Below, piece after piece: positions 18,487-31,243 of a stretch of DNA of 64,000 bases. Below the pieces are notes generated by a model. That model ran no database searches and was not told the origin of the DNA. It was given only the letters and a program-made list of their open reading frames with translations. This stretch comes from Marinithermofilum abyssi (GTDB taxonomy: Bacteria; Bacillota; Bacilli; Thermoactinomycetales; DSM-45169): contig NZ_BMHQ01000001.1 in NCBI RefSeq assembly GCF_014641195.1, positions 273,199 through 337,198 of the forward strand, read 5' to 3'. Numbering within the stretch: position 1 is the first letter of the stretch; every line of letters begins with the position of its first letter. A program made the translations under genes and the position numbers.

Positions 18487-18570
18487 GGGCGGGGGTGATC
18501 GGCGAAGACCCTTTGCGCTTTTTGTGAGATCGGAGACGGCCACACCGGACCCCCTATAACAAATGATCAG
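18487..18570 (-). repeat. Second repeat family, copy A
   Basis: On the minus strand CTGATCATTTGTTATAGGG, a GTCCGGT segment, GTCTCCGATCTC, AAAAGCGCA and TCTTCGCCGAT recur in the same order at 62224-62360. It lies between atpC and nuoA. Nature unknown. Confidence 0.55.
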
Positions 18571-18679
18571 AGAGAACCAAGAAAATGACAGCGCTTACAT
18601 ATTGAATTATTTAAATTATAATATATATCGTTTATAAGTACAAAAAAATCACCCGTCTGGATGACATCCTATCAAAATG

Positions 18680-18710
18680 AAACAGGCAGCCTGAGAAGAG
18701 CTGCCTGTTT
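18680..18710 (-). terminator. Terminator of the atp operon
   Basis: The arms AAACAGGCAGC and GCTGCCTGTTT form an 11-bp stem 13 nt past the atpC stop. On the minus strand it is followed by TTTCATTTTG, a moderate T-tract. Confidence 0.85.
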
Positions 18711-18722
18711 GTATCCTGCATA

Positions 18723-19133
18723 TTATCGGGAGCGGGCCACTTTGATGCGGTTGATGGCTTTGTCCAAAGCCAGCTGCGCCCGTTTGAAGTCGATGTCTTC
18801 TTTTTTCTTGTCGGCCAGGCGCTTCTCGGCGCGCTCTTTGGCCGCCTCGGCCCGTTCCACATCAATGTCCTGGGGAAGTTCGGCTGTTTCGGCCAAGATC
18901 GTCACTTTGTCCCCGCGGACTTCGATAAAGCCGCCGCTGATGGCGACGAGAAACTCTTTTCCGTCCTTTTTGACGCGAACTGCTGTAATCTTCAGCGGGC
19001 TGACAAAGGGGGAGTGATGGGGCAAGATCCCGATATCCCCTTCTGCGGCCCGAGCGATCACCATCTCCACTTGTTCAGAGTACACAGTCCGCTCCGGTGT
19101 CACGATATCCAATTGCATGGTACTCACGGGCAC
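18723..19133 (-). CDS. atpC: F1Fo ATP synthase epsilon subunit
   Basis: A 136-residue subunit with the N-terminal beta-sandwich (QLDIVTPERTVYSEQVEMVI) and the C-terminal helical hairpin (about 90-136) that can inhibit ATP hydrolysis. It closes the operon 20 nt after atpD. The exact start among three nearby codons is uncertain; MQLDIVTPE may be the true N-terminus, five residues into this frame. Confidence 0.95.
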   Translation of the reverse strand: MPVSTMQLDIVTPERTVYSEQVEMVIARAAEGDIGILPHHSPFVSPLKITAVRVKKDGKEFLVAISGGFIEVRGDKVTILAETAELPQDIDVERAEAAKERAEKRLADKKKEDIDFKRAQLALDKAINRIKVARSR

Positions 19134-19153
19134 TCTCTCCTTCTACGCCGGGA

Positions 19154-20575
<1,422 letters not shown>

Positions 20576-20620
20576 TCAGTCTTCAAGTCTTTCGCTTATC
20601 GTTTCAACCGGTCCCTCGGA

Positions 20621-21487
20621 TTAGGAGAGGGCGTTGGCTCCCCCGACGATCTCAGCGATCTCCTGGGTGATGGCGGCCTGGCGCGCCCGGTTATATTGCA
20701 ATCTCAGGTTGGCGATCATTTCGGTAGCGTTGTCGGTGGCACTGCCCATCGCCGACATCCGTGCGCCAAACTCGCTCGCCTTGGATTCCAGCACCGCACT
20801 GTAGATCAAGGTTTCCGCATACTGGGGCAGGAGTGCTTCCAGCACTTCCTCCGCAGAGGGTTCAAACTCATACAGCGCTTGAGTACCGGTCTCCTTTTGT
20901 TCCGTTACATCGCTCAAGGGAAGCAGCTGTTTTACGACGGGCCGCTGTGTTACCGGATTGATAAACTCGTTGAACACCAAGTACAGTTCATCGTAGTATT
21001 CCTTCGCGTACTGTTCCACCGCTTGCTTGGCGATGGTTTTGATATCAGCGAATTCCGGGGAATCCGACAGCCCGGTCACTTCCCCGATAATCGGATATCC
21101 GCGGCGTTTCAGGAAATCCCGTCCCTTGCGGCCGATCACGAAAATGGCATAATCATCGCTGCTGTTGTGTTTCTCCCGGATCGTTTTGATCAGGGAGCGG
21201 AGCAGGTTGGCGTTGAAACCGCCGGCCAAGCCCCGATCCGAAGTGATTACCAGATAACCGGTCTTTTTCACCGGACGGGAAACCAGCATCGGGTTCTGGA
21301 TGCCTTGGGTGCCTGCCGCCACACTGGCGATCACCTCACGCATCTTGTCGGCATAAGGACGGGCGGATTCCGCCTTCTGCTGGGCTTTGCGAAGATTGGC
21401 AGCGGCGACCATTTCCATCGCTTTGGTGATCTGTTTCGTATTTTGAAAAGAGGAAATCCGCCGCTTGATGTCCCGCATGTTTTGCAC
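20621..21487 (-). CDS. atpG: F1Fo ATP synthase gamma subunit
   Basis: The 288-residue central rotor shaft. The N-terminal coiled-coil helix MRDIKRRISSFQNTKQITKA and the C-terminal helix (SATDNATEMIANLRLQYNRA and the RQAAITQEIAEIVGGANAL tail) are typical. A GTG start at 21487 has GGCGGTG 8 nt upstream. It lies between atpA and atpD. Confidence 0.97.
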   Translation of the reverse strand: MQNMRDIKRRISSFQNTKQITKAMEMVAAANLRKAQQKAESARPYADKMREVIASVAAGTQGIQNPMLVSRPVKKTGYLVITSDRGLAGGFNANLLRSLIKTIREKHNSSDDYAIFVIGRKGRDFLKRRGYPIIGEVTGLSDSPEFADIKTIAKQAVEQYAKEYYDELYLVFNEFINPVTQRPVVKQLLPLSDVTEQKETGTQALYEFEPSAEEVLEALLPQYAETLIYSAVLESKASEFGARMSAMGSATDNATEMIANLRLQYNRARQAAITQEIAEIVGGANALS

Positions 21488-21595
21488 GCATTCTTCACCG
21501 CCTTTCGTCCAGCGGCGCGGTCCCCTGTGATTCGGTCCATCGGTGTCCCAGACCGGTACAGAGGTCCCGCGGCGTTGGTTTCATCCTAAACGTTG

Positions 21596-23681
<2,086 letters not shown>

Positions 23682-23685
<4 letters not shown>

Positions 23686-24170
23686 TGCAATTCGCCTACC
23701 TGCTCAAGATAGCGATCCACCAGCTTGGATTGATCCTTGGCATCCAATTCTTTTTCCATCATCTTGGAAGCCAGGAGCACCGAGAGGTGGCCCACTTCGT
23801 CCCGCAGCTGCTTCAACGCTTTTTCTTTCTCGGAAGCAATCTCGGCGGTCGCTTCCTGAATCATGCGTTCAGCCCGCTCTTGGGCTTGTTTGATAATCTC
23901 TTCCGCTTCCCGTTCTTTTTGAGCCTTGGCCCGATCCACGATCTCTTTTGCTTCTTGGCGGGCTTGATCCAGCGCTTCGCGCTGCTCGGCAACCAATTTC
24001 TCTGCTTGGGAACGGTTTTTCTCCGCTGTGGAAATCTGTTCGTCGATATAGTCCTGCCGCTGCTTCATTACGCCCAGCAAGGGCTTCATGGCGTAGCGGG
24101 TCACCAAGAACATCAGGACGATAAAGACTCCCAGTTGAAATAACATTGTCCCCCATGTGAACTCCAACAT
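23682..24170 (-). CDS. atpF: F1Fo ATP synthase b subunit
   Basis: The 162-residue peripheral stalk protein: one N-terminal membrane helix (about 6-24), then a long charged coiled coil with alternating Ala, Glu, Lys and Gln, and a delta-binding tail. It is placed between atpE and atpH as usual. Only one b gene is present, as in other Firmicutes. Confidence 0.96.
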
Positions 24171-24263
24171 GCGCGCTTCACTCCCTTCGATTCCTTGTCA
24201 CTGCGGTATCAACAGCAACGAAGGCGGGGTTTCAACAGACCCCCGCCGCCAGGATGCGACAGC

Positions 24264-24500
<237 letters not shown>

Positions 24501-24514
24501 TTAAATGTGTAAAA

Positions 24515-25264
24515 TCAATGTTCATCTGATATTTTCTGGGATATATAAACGGTTGCCAGAACTGTGAAGATGTATGCTTGAATGGCGCCCACAAACAGCG
24601 AGAATGCCATCCAGATCAGGAGAGGTGCCCCGGAAACCAACGGGGTTCCGAATTTCAGCAGGATCAAGATCATGACCTCGCCTGCGAAAATGTTGGCCCA
24701 AAGCCGCATAGCATGAGTGGTCGGCTTGGCAACCTCATCGATCAGATGCAGAAAAACCATCCATTTAAACGGCTTGAAGTAGTGGGCCAGGTAATCTTTC
24801 GGGCTTTTCTTGATACCCAGGAAGTGGGCATACAGGGCAATCGCCAACGCCATGGCCACCGTGACGTTGATATCCGCCGTCGGCGATTTGAACAAGCCGA
24901 CATGCCCGTGTACCTTTTCCAAGACATCCTCTGTCAAGCCCAACGCCGGAATCGGGTGATGGACTTCCGCCGACACCATCATGATAATCCCCAATTGGTT
25001 GGCAATCAGGATGAATAAGAAGAGCGTGAGGGCAAAACCCAGATATCTCTCAGCATTTTTGGCATCCAGAGTCATCCGGGTAATTCCGCGAGCAAACTCG
25101 ATGATCATTTCCACGAGATTCTGCAGTTTCCCCGGACGCATTTGCAAACCGCGGCTCGCGAGTACAGTGAGGAGGAAAACCGCGACTGCCGTAAAAAGCG
25201 TGCCGATCATCACCGTCACGTCAAAGGTCAGCCCCAGAAATTCCACCTTCGGCGTCGCTTCCAT
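24515..25264 (-). CDS. atpB: F1Fo ATP synthase a subunit
   Basis: The 249-residue membrane subunit that forms the proton half-channels. The essential arginine lies in HAMRLWANIFAGEVMILILL (about 179-198), and the C-terminal helix ends GAIQAYIFTVLATVYISQKI. Length and order are normal. Confidence 0.97.
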   Translation of the reverse strand: MEATPKVEFLGLTFDVTVMIGTLFTAVAVFLLTVLASRGLQMRPGKLQNLVEMIIEFARGITRMTLDAKNAERYLGFALTLFLFILIANQLGIIMMVSAEVHHPIPALGLTEDVLEKVHGHVGLFKSPTADINVTVAMALAIALYAHFLGIKKSPKDYLAHYFKPFKWMVFLHLIDEVAKPTTHAMRLWANIFAGEVMILILLKFGTPLVSGAPLLIWMAFSLFVGAIQAYIFTVLATVYISQKISDEH

Positions 25265-25283
25265 TCTTCGTGTTCACCCCTTT

Positions 25284-25658
25284 CTACTCATTGCGTCTGG
25301 TACTCCAAAACTCAACTGCGATAAGAAGCACATAGCTGATCGGTAATCCCAACAGCAGGGAACGAAAATCGAACCACGCTGGGTATCGGGCCACCAATAT
25401 AACGGAGAAGACAACCATCATTATGCGGTAGATCAGCCCCGTGCCCCCGCCTCTCCCTTTCCCCGACAACACTGCTTCCCCGTTGGTACGCACCTTTTTG
25501 GCGATGTTTATCACATTGTAAAGGCTTACCAATGCACCAAGAATCAAACCGCCGAAGAAGGGTTTAAAGGGAGTTGACAGCCACAATAAGGAGAAAATGG
25601 CAACAAAAACCAGAGAGAGGACTGTGACACGCCAACGCCTGCGCTCCAAAGCGATCAT
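25284..25658 (-). CDS. atpI: ATP synthase protein I
   Basis: A 124-residue protein with four hydrophobic helices, located directly ahead of atpB as in B. subtilis. AtpI proteins assist c-ring assembly or stability and are not part of the final enzyme. The sequence is only moderately conserved, so the call rests mainly on layout and position. Confidence 0.85.
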   Translation of the reverse strand: MIALERRRWRVTVLSLVFVAIFSLLWLSTPFKPFFGGLILGALVSLYNVINIAKKVRTNGEAVLSGKGRGGGTGLIYRIMMVVFSVILVARYPAWFDFRSLLLGLPISYVLLIAVEFWSTRRNE

Positions 25659-25797
25659 GTACTGTCACCCTTTTAGGTTCCTTGATGGACCTTCGGTTGG
25701 TTGGGGGGATGGCGAGGGGTTGACTTATCAACGCCGACATGTTTTATTAACAAATGCCGTGTTCGGGGACATCCATGAACCGCTTTCCAAAAAACGA

Positions 25798-26013
25798 TTA
25801 CTTGACAAACGACCGCAGCGTGTATATGGCGCTGCCAAATCCGGCAACCAACCCCAACAGCACACCCGAGGCAAGGAAAACGGGGTGCATCTGCCATTTG
25901 GCGTCAAGGAAACGTCCGGTCCAAGCGCCCGCCACAGTAAGCAGCACGACTTCCAAGCCCATCATACTGATGAGAGCGGCCATTTTCCAAGGGTTGTCCG
26001 TGTGCTTGTTCAC
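25798..26013 (-). CDS. atpZ: AtpZ-type small membrane protein heading the atp operon
   Basis: A 71-residue protein with two hydrophobic helices (about 11-34 and 44-66), with WKMAALISMMGLEVVLLTVA and FLDAKWQMHP between them. It fits the AtpZ/AtpI family that precedes atpI in many Bacillales. AtpZ has been linked to calcium or magnesium transport and c-ring assembly (family knowledge). It starts 101 nt downstream of the promoter -10. Confidence 0.8.
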   Translation of the reverse strand: MNKHTDNPWKMAALISMMGLEVVLLTVAGAWTGRFLDAKWQMHPVFLASGVLLGLVAGFGSAIYTLRSFVK

Positions 26014-26113
26014 AAAAAGGCACCCCCGTCAACCGGCGATTTCCAACTTTCCATCCGGAGGAACTACCGTCCCTCAACACCTGAGCCGGTGACCCATCAG
26101 TCTTCCCCGTTTC

Positions 26114-26142
26114 ATACTACCGAAGCCCCAAATCGTTGTCAA
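26114..26142 (-). promoter_or_regulatory. Sigma-A promoter of the atp operon
   Basis: On the minus strand TTGACA (26137-26142), a 17-bp spacer and TAGTAT (26114-26119) give a strong housekeeping promoter 101 bp upstream of atpZ. No other gene lies between. Confidence 0.8.
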
Positions 26143-26836
26143 CGCATACCCCGGGATGGAATTTGAACACTCTGTCACAATTTTCATCTCATTCAAAAGG
26201 AAGCGTCAAATCCTTTCGCAACCCGAAGAAATACAGCGTGATTCCTTTGATTCTTCCGGATTCCGAGCGTTGCCACGGAATGGAAATTCCTTGGTATTTT
26301 TTTGTTCAAATGGAAATCCTGCAGCGCGAGAGACTTCTCCTGCTGAACAAACTTCTTGTCTGTTCCTAGAACTTTCAGCATACCCCCCGCGTGATGTTCG
26401 GCTTCTCAACTAAACCCTTCTCTTTAGACGGGGTAAAACGAGGAGACTGCCGATAAAAGGTACCCATCATTCCTTTTACTCATAGTTTGGTAATAGAAGG
26501 AGATTTGTATTCCCTGGCGCACCATTCGCAAATAAAGCAGAAAGCCCTTCTACCCATCGCTCCCTTTCCGACGTCACAGAAGTCAAACTGTCCGCTCCAA
26601 AATATAGCGTGACTGTGAAGTACTGCGACACCGTTCAAAAGCCGCTGATTGGGCAGAGGGGCATCTAGCTATTCATATGCACCTGTTGAACCTTTTTAGC
26701 AACGTCATCATTTCCTTGCGTCGCAATCCCGCCCGGTTCGTATCAGGCATCGCCGGTACGGCAGACGCATAACAGTCAGCTGTATCTCCCGTTGGAAAAG
26801 CCGTCGGCGCTGATCTTTTCCGGGTGTTCGAACGGC
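26143..26836. other. Long intergenic region between upp and the atp promoter
   Basis: Nearly 700 bp with no ORF that has a convincing start and codon pattern. It holds one repeat copy (26536-26640) and a weak stem, GGAAAAG to CTTTTCC at 26796-26823, just beyond the upp stop, which may act as the upp terminator. Confidence 0.5.
26536..26640 (+). repeat. Interspersed intergenic repeat, copy 2
   Basis: About 105 bp that match the family core in order: a CTTCTACCCATCGCTCCCT-like segment, CCGACGTCACAGA, CTGTCCGCTCC and ATAGCGTGACTGTG. The first and last segments of the full-length form are missing. Confidence 0.7.
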
Positions 26837-27466
26837 CTACCGTGTACCAAAGAGCCGGTCGCCGGCATCGCCGAGGCCGGGAATGATATAGCTCTTCTCG
26901 TCCAGTTTTTCATCCACCGCGGCGACGAAGATATCCACATCGTCATGGTCCTTTTGCACCCGCTCGATGCCTTCTGGAGCGGCGATAAGGCACATCAGTT
27001 TGATATTGCGGGCGCCCATCTCCTTGATCATGCGAATCGCTTCGGAGGCGGAACCGCCTGTCGCCAACATCGGGTCGATCACAATGAGATCCCGTTCACC
27101 GATGTCCGACGGCATTTTGGCGTAGTATTGCACCGGTTCCAGCGTTTCCGGATCACGATACAGTCCGATGTGACCCACTTTGGCTGCGGGAATCAGCTCC
27201 AGAATCCCGTCCACCATACCGAGTCCCGCCCTAAGAATCGGTACCAGGCCGAGCTTCTTCCCGGAAAGCACTTTGCACTTGGCCTTGGCCACCGGCGTTT
27301 CCACCGTGATCTCCTCCAAAGGCATATCCCGGGTAATTTCATAAGCCATCAGTGCAGCTACTTCATTGACCAACTCCCGAAACTCTTTCGTACCGGTGTT
27401 TTTATCCCGTATGTAGGTCATCTTGTGCTGAATCAGCGGATGATCAAACACGTACACGTTTCCCAT
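26837..27466 (-). CDS. upp: Uracil phosphoribosyltransferase
   Basis: A 209-residue salvage enzyme that converts uracil and PRPP to UMP. The PRPP-binding loop [16 protein letters not shown] (about 129-144) and the uracil-binding C-terminus ([15 protein letters not shown]) are canonical. It is located between glyA and the atp operon as in B. subtilis. No PyrR-type leader hairpins are evident. Confidence 0.98.
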   Translation of the reverse strand: MGNVYVFDHPLIQHKMTYIRDKNTGTKEFRELVNEVAALMAYEITRDMPLEEITVETPVAKAKCKVLSGKKLGLVPILRAGLGMVDGILELIPAAKVGHIGLYRDPETLEPVQYYAKMPSDIGERDLIVIDPMLATGGSASEAIRMIKEMGARNIKLMCLIAAPEGIERVQKDHDDVDIFVAAVDEKLDEKSYIIPGLGDAGDRLFGTR

Positions 27467-27625
27467 TTCCCGTCACTCCCTTCAAATTCCCTGTACATTG
27501 TACTGGTCATTAACTGGTTTGTCCATGCGGCCGATCAGGAAGTTGGAGGGAGTTTTGCAGTATGTATGACCTTCCTTCGACCCCATGCCCCTTTCCCTAT
27601 TTTCCCATCAAGAAGCTCTAATATG

Positions 27626-27885
27626 CTAGATCACAAACCTCTTAACCCAGCAAAAAGCTCTTCCTACCCGTCACTCCGACATCAAGCTATGATTCTCGCC
27701 GAAGCCCAAGCCCAAAGGAAAAGGTATATGTACTCACGGGCAAAAGCACCCAAAGACACGTCACGCTTTAGTTGCTTCGCTTCCAAGTCGTGCTATGGCT
27801 CTCTACTTGCCTATCCAAGCTGGGTACGTCGTTCAAAAGGCCATTTCTTGTAAAGCGTGCTCTTTTCTTCTGAACGGATGGTATC
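27626..27885 (+). repeat. Interspersed intergenic repeat, copy 3 (long, internally deleted)
   Basis: It starts with ACAAACCTCT and AGCAAAAAGCTCTTCCTACC and lacks part of the core. It then resumes with segments shared with copies 7 and 8: ACGTCACGC, TCGTGCTATG, GGTACGTCGTTCAAA and a GTGCTC segment at the right end. It lies between glyA and upp. Confidence 0.7.
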
Positions 27886-27891
27886 AGCAGC

Positions 27892-27926
27892 CTCAGGCTG
27901 TTGGCCCCTGGGGTCAACAGCCTGAG
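27892..27926. terminator. Strong hairpin downstream of glyA
   Basis: Twelve-base arms CTCAGGCTGTTG and CAACAGCCTGAG are perfectly complementary, and the loop can add CCCC/GGGG pairs. It lies 34 nt past the glyA stop but is not followed by a T-run on either strand. It may be a transcript-end stabiliser or a weak terminator. Confidence 0.55.
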
Positions 27927-27959
27927 ACAAGTCTGCCTGTTTTCACATGTACGATTCTT

Positions 27960-29207
27960 TTACACATCCAAGTCCGCGTACAACGGGTAGGTGCGGGTAA
28001 GAGAAGCGACGCGCTCCCGCGCTTGTTGCTGGGCTTGTTCGTCTTCCGGATTTTTCAGCGTCAATGCCATGATGTCGGCGATTTCCTCCATCGCCTTTTG
28101 GTCCATATTACGCGAGGTGACCGCCGGGGTGCCGATCCGGATTCCACTGGTGACAAAGGGGCTTTCCGGATCGAAGGGGATGGCGTTTTTGTTCACGGTG
28201 ATGCCGATCTCATCCAACAAGTGCTCCGCCTGCTTCCCGGTCAGGTTGAAGTTGCGCACGTCGATCAGGATCAAGTGGTTGTCCGTACCCCCGGAAATCA
28301 GTTGGAATCCGCGCGCGGTCAGGGATTCGGCCAGATGAGCGGCATTGTCCACCACTTGTTGGGAGTAGGCCTTGAAATCTTCGCTCAAAGCTTCTTTGAA
28401 CGCCACAGCCTTGGCGGCGATGACATGCATCAGCGGACCGCCCTGGATGCCGGGGAAGATGGACTTGTCGATCTGTTTGGCGTACTTCTCTTTGCAGAGG
28501 ATCATACCGCCCCGGGGGCCGCGCAAGGTCTTGTGAGTGGTGGTGGTAACAAAATCGGCGTGAGGAACCGGGTTCGGGTGATGCCCCGTAGCCACCAGAC
28601 CGGCGATGTGGGCCATATCCACCATGAAGAGAGAGCCGGCTTCATCGGCGATCTCTTTTAAGCGGGCGAAGTCGATGGTCCGGGGGTAAGCGCTGGCTCC
28701 AGCTACCAACAGCTTCGGCTTGTGCTTCAGAGCCAATTCCCGTACAACGTCATAATCGATGCGGTGGTTTTTCTCATCCACCCCATAGGAAACAAAATTG
28801 TACAGCTTGCCGGAGAAGTTGACCGGGCTACCGTGGGTCAAGTGACCTCCATGGGCCAGATCCATGCCGAGAACCGTATCGCCCGGCTCCAACACGGCAA
28901 AATAGACCGCCATATTGGCTTGAGCGCCGGAATGGGGCTGTACGTTGGCGTGTTCTGCGCCGAAAAGCTGTTTGGCCCGATCCCGTGCCAGGTCTTCCAC
29001 TTGGTCCACATATTCGCAGCCGCCATAATAGCGCTTGTGAGGATAGCCTTCTGCGTATTTGTTCGTCAGCACTGTACCCAGTGCTTCGATCACAGCGCGG
29101 CTGACGAAGTTTTCTGACGCAATGAGTTCGATTTTTCCTTGTTGCCGGCCTAATTCTTGACTAATCGCTGCTGCCACTTCGGGATCTGTTTGTCTTACAT
29201 GTTGCAC
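27960..29207 (-). CDS. glyA: Serine hydroxymethyltransferase
   Basis: A 415-residue PLP enzyme that interconverts serine and glycine and feeds one-carbon units to folate. The PLP lysine is in [16 protein letters not shown], and [16 protein letters not shown] is conserved. I chose the GTG at 29207 because AAAAGGAGG lies 8 nt upstream; the frame stays open upstream without similarity. It is flanked by upp and ywlG, as in B. subtilis. Confidence 0.97.
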   Translation of the reverse strand: MQHVRQTDPEVAAAISQELGRQQGKIELIASENFVSRAVIEALGTVLTNKYAEGYPHKRYYGGCEYVDQVEDLARDRAKQLFGAEHANVQPHSGAQANMAVYFAVLEPGDTVLGMDLAHGGHLTHGSPVNFSGKLYNFVSYGVDEKNHRIDYDVVRELALKHKPKLLVAGASAYPRTIDFARLKEIADEAGSLFMVDMAHIAGLVATGHHPNPVPHADFVTTTTHKTLRGPRGGMILCKEKYAKQIDKSIFPGIQGGPLMHVIAAKAVAFKEALSEDFKAYSQQVVDNAAHLAESLTARGFQLISGGTDNHLILIDVRNFNLTGKQAEHLLDEIGITVNKNAIPFDPESPFVTSGIRIGTPAVTSRNMDQKAMEEIADIMALTLKNPEDEQAQQQARERVASLTRTYPLYADLDV

Positions 29208-29250
29208 ATCGATTTCCTCCTTTTCCGCTGCCTTCATTCCCCATTGTAAC

Positions 29251-29279
29251 AAAAGCGGAAGGGAAACCCGACCGCTTTT
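29251..29279 (-). terminator. Hairpin between ywlG and glyA
   Basis: AAAAGCGG, GGG, CCC and CCGCTTTT form a two-part stem with short internal loops; on the minus strand it ends in TTTTGTT. It lies 155 nt after the ywlG stop and 44 nt before glyA. It may terminate the ywlG transcript or act as an attenuator for glyA. Confidence 0.6.
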
Positions 29280-29433
29280 TTCTGGATATATCGTTTTATT
29301 TTCATTGAAAAGCTGCTCCAAACGCCTGATATCCGAACGATTGCGTATATATTTTTATTTTCGTTCGTTTACAAACCGGCAGCCTCTCTTTCTTTTCGTT
29401 TCGATTAAAAAGCCAAGAGAAAATCGTTCTGTA

Positions 29434-29994
29434 TCATTCTGTTTCCAGCACATAGACGGCACGGGCACCGCCAATCAGCTTGGGACGTGTTTTGGCCATG
29501 GTAACATGGGCTTGTCCGATCTGCCGGATCGACGGCCGCACCGGAACCGCGACCGGCTTGAGATGCATCCCGATGAATGTATCCCCGATATCGATACCCG
29601 CATCTGCCGCAATGGACTCCACCATCACCGCATCGTCCAGGTGGCGGAAAGCATAGGAAGCCATCGCTCCACCGGCTTTGGGTACCGGCACCACGGTGAC
29701 TTCCGTCAATCCAAAGCGCTCTGCGGTGCTGCGCCGGACCACCAGGGCACGGTTCAAATGTTCACAACACTGGAACGCAAGGTGGAATCCGTACTTTCGC
29801 TGCTCGTCCATCACACCGGCAAACAAGGCTGCCGCTACTGAATCACTGCCTGCCGTACCGATCCGCTCTCCCGCCACTTCACTGGTACTGACCCCTACTA
29901 CCAGCACATGGCTTTCCGAAAGGGGCATGGCCTGCATGAGCTCTCGAACCACTCGGGAGGTTTGTTCCCGGATGTTTGCGTTACCGTCGGTCAT
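29434..29994 (-). CDS. ywlG: TIGR01440/YwlG family protein (DUF436)
   Basis: A 186-residue cytoplasmic protein of unknown function with family segments VLVVGVSTSEVAGERIGTAG (about 29-48), AFQCCEHLNRALVVRR and IDIGDTFIGMHLKPVAVPVR. The ATG at 29994 overlaps the rpiB stop by 4 nt, so it is probably translationally coupled to rpiB. The adjacent Cys-Cys pair is conserved in the family as I know it. Confidence 0.88.
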   Translation of the reverse strand: MTDGNANIREQTSRVVRELMQAMPLSESHVLVVGVSTSEVAGERIGTAGSDSVAAALFAGVMDEQRKYGFHLAFQCCEHLNRALVVRRSTAERFGLTEVTVVPVPKAGGAMASYAFRHLDDAVMVESIAADAGIDIGDTFIGMHLKPVAVPVRPSIRQIGQAHVTMAKTRPKLIGGARAVYVLETE

Positions 29995-30443
29995 CGGTTG
30001 CCGTGCTCCTTTTCCACTGCATGGATTTTCTCCACACGCCGCGCGTGCCGGCCTCCGGCAAACTCCGTCGTCAGCCATGTGCGCACGATTTTTTCCGCCA
30101 GCCCGGGACCAATCACCCGTTCACCCAAGGCCAATACATTGGCATTGTTGTGCTCCCGGCTCATCTGGGCGGAAAATTCGTCGCTCACGACAGCGCAGCG
30201 GATTCCCGGCACTTTATTGGCAGTGATGGACATCCCGAGTCCTGTCCCGCAAATAAGGATTCCCCGGTCAAATTCCCCATCGGCAACACGTTTGGCTACC
30301 GGCAGAGCATAATCGGGATAATCAACCGAATCCGGACAATCGCAGCCCACATCTTCAAAAGGAATATGCATATCTTCCAGCACCGACTTGATCGCTTCTT
30401 TTAAATGGATCCCGCCGTGATCCGATCCCAGTACAACTTTCAT
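29991..30443 (-). CDS. rpiB: Ribose 5-phosphate isomerase B
   Basis: A 150-residue RpiB/LacAB-type isomerase. It begins MKVVLGSDHGGIHLKEAIK and has the active-site cysteine in ILICGTGLGMSITANKVPGI and the conserved SREHNNANVLALGERVIG. It interconverts ribose 5-phosphate and ribulose 5-phosphate. I used the internal ATG at 30443 because the protein then starts as in the family. Confidence 0.95.
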   Translation of the reverse strand: MKVVLGSDHGGIHLKEAIKSVLEDMHIPFEDVGCDCPDSVDYPDYALPVAKRVADGEFDRGILICGTGLGMSITANKVPGIRCAVVSDEFSAQMSREHNNANVLALGERVIGPGLAEKIVRTWLTTEFAGGRHARRVEKIHAVEKEHGNR

Positions 30444-30554
30444 GATGTTCCCCCTGTATCCGTACTCACTATCAGTATACTCCAATAGGTAAAAGAAAAA
30501 AGAAAGTACCGTGGGAATAAAGGTGGAAGGAAGATACCTCCCGTGTGATTCCCC

Positions 30555-31205
30555 CTATCCCCTTTCTTCCTGCTTCTTCCACATCTTCACCAACCGGCGC
30601 AACAGCTGATCCAGCTCTTGCGCACAGGCACGGTACTCCTCCACAGAACCCCCGAAGGGATCCCGTATATCCACTTCCGGTATCCGTTCCAACAGCTGTC
30701 GGCTCAATGCTTCGCGCTGCTCCTTCAGTTGCTCCAATTCTCGGCGCAGTTTCTTCTCCTGTTCCCTATCTGCCTGGTCGTTCATCATGGATCGGCGCAT
30801 CTCGATCTCGGTCAACACTTCGTTCAGCTGTTGCAGAAGCGCCTCCGACTCCTGGTCGCGATGGACGTATTCTTTTAACGGTACCACTTTTTCCAGCGCT
30901 TCCGGATAAGCCTGGGCCAACAGTTGGCGATGGCCTGAAGTCATCGTAAAAATCACATCCGCCCACTGAATCAATTCCGGAGAGATGGGTTGGGATCGAT
31001 GTGCGGAATGGTCAATCTCCCATTCCTTCATTACATCCACCGCTTGCTGAGCCGGACCTGAGCCCGGAGCCGCCGCCACACCCGCCGACCGAACATCCAG
31101 AGCCAGTCCCTCCTCTTCTGCCAGCTTGCGCAACAGTGCTTCCGCCATCGGGCTCCGACAGGTGTTTCCGGTACAAACAAACAGGATCTTTTTCAGTGTG
31201 TTCAC
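30555..31205 (-). CDS. ywlE: Low molecular weight protein arginine phosphatase-like protein with coiled-coil insertion
   Basis: YwlE-type phosphatases remove phosphate from arginine in proteins marked by McsB. The P-loop CTGNTCRSPMAEA (Cys11, Arg17) and the general-acid Asp182 in RDPFGGS are present. The Thr within the P-loop is the residue that favours phosphoarginine in YwlE. The product is about 216 residues, whereas B. subtilis YwlE is about 150. The excess is a charged helical segment at about 120-175, rich in Glu, Leu, Gln and Arg and likely a coiled coil. The GTG start is chosen by similarity; its Shine-Dalgarno lies rather close. Confidence 0.85.
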   Translation of the reverse strand: MNTLKKILFVCTGNTCRSPMAEALLRKLAEEEGLALDVRSAGVAAAPGSGPAQQAVDVMKEWEIDHSAHRSQPISPELIQWADVIFTMTSGHRQLLAQAYPEALEKVVPLKEYVHRDQESEALLQQLNEVLTEIEMRRSMMNDQADREQEKKLRRELEQLKEQREALSRQLLERIPEVDIRDPFGGSVEEYRACAQELDQLLRRLVKMWKKQEERG

Positions 31206-31243
31206 CCCCTCCACTTTTAACCAGGGCTTCCTTTTATTTTTGT

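Noticed and set aside
26193-26381. 62-codon minus-strand frame in the upp-atp gap
   Set aside because: No Shine-Dalgarno at its start, no family resemblance, and the region is otherwise non-coding and repeat-bearing.
29208-29433. Possible glycine or purine riboswitch upstream of glyA
   Set aside because: Only a single hairpin at 29251-29279 is visible; no riboswitch core motif could be recognised.
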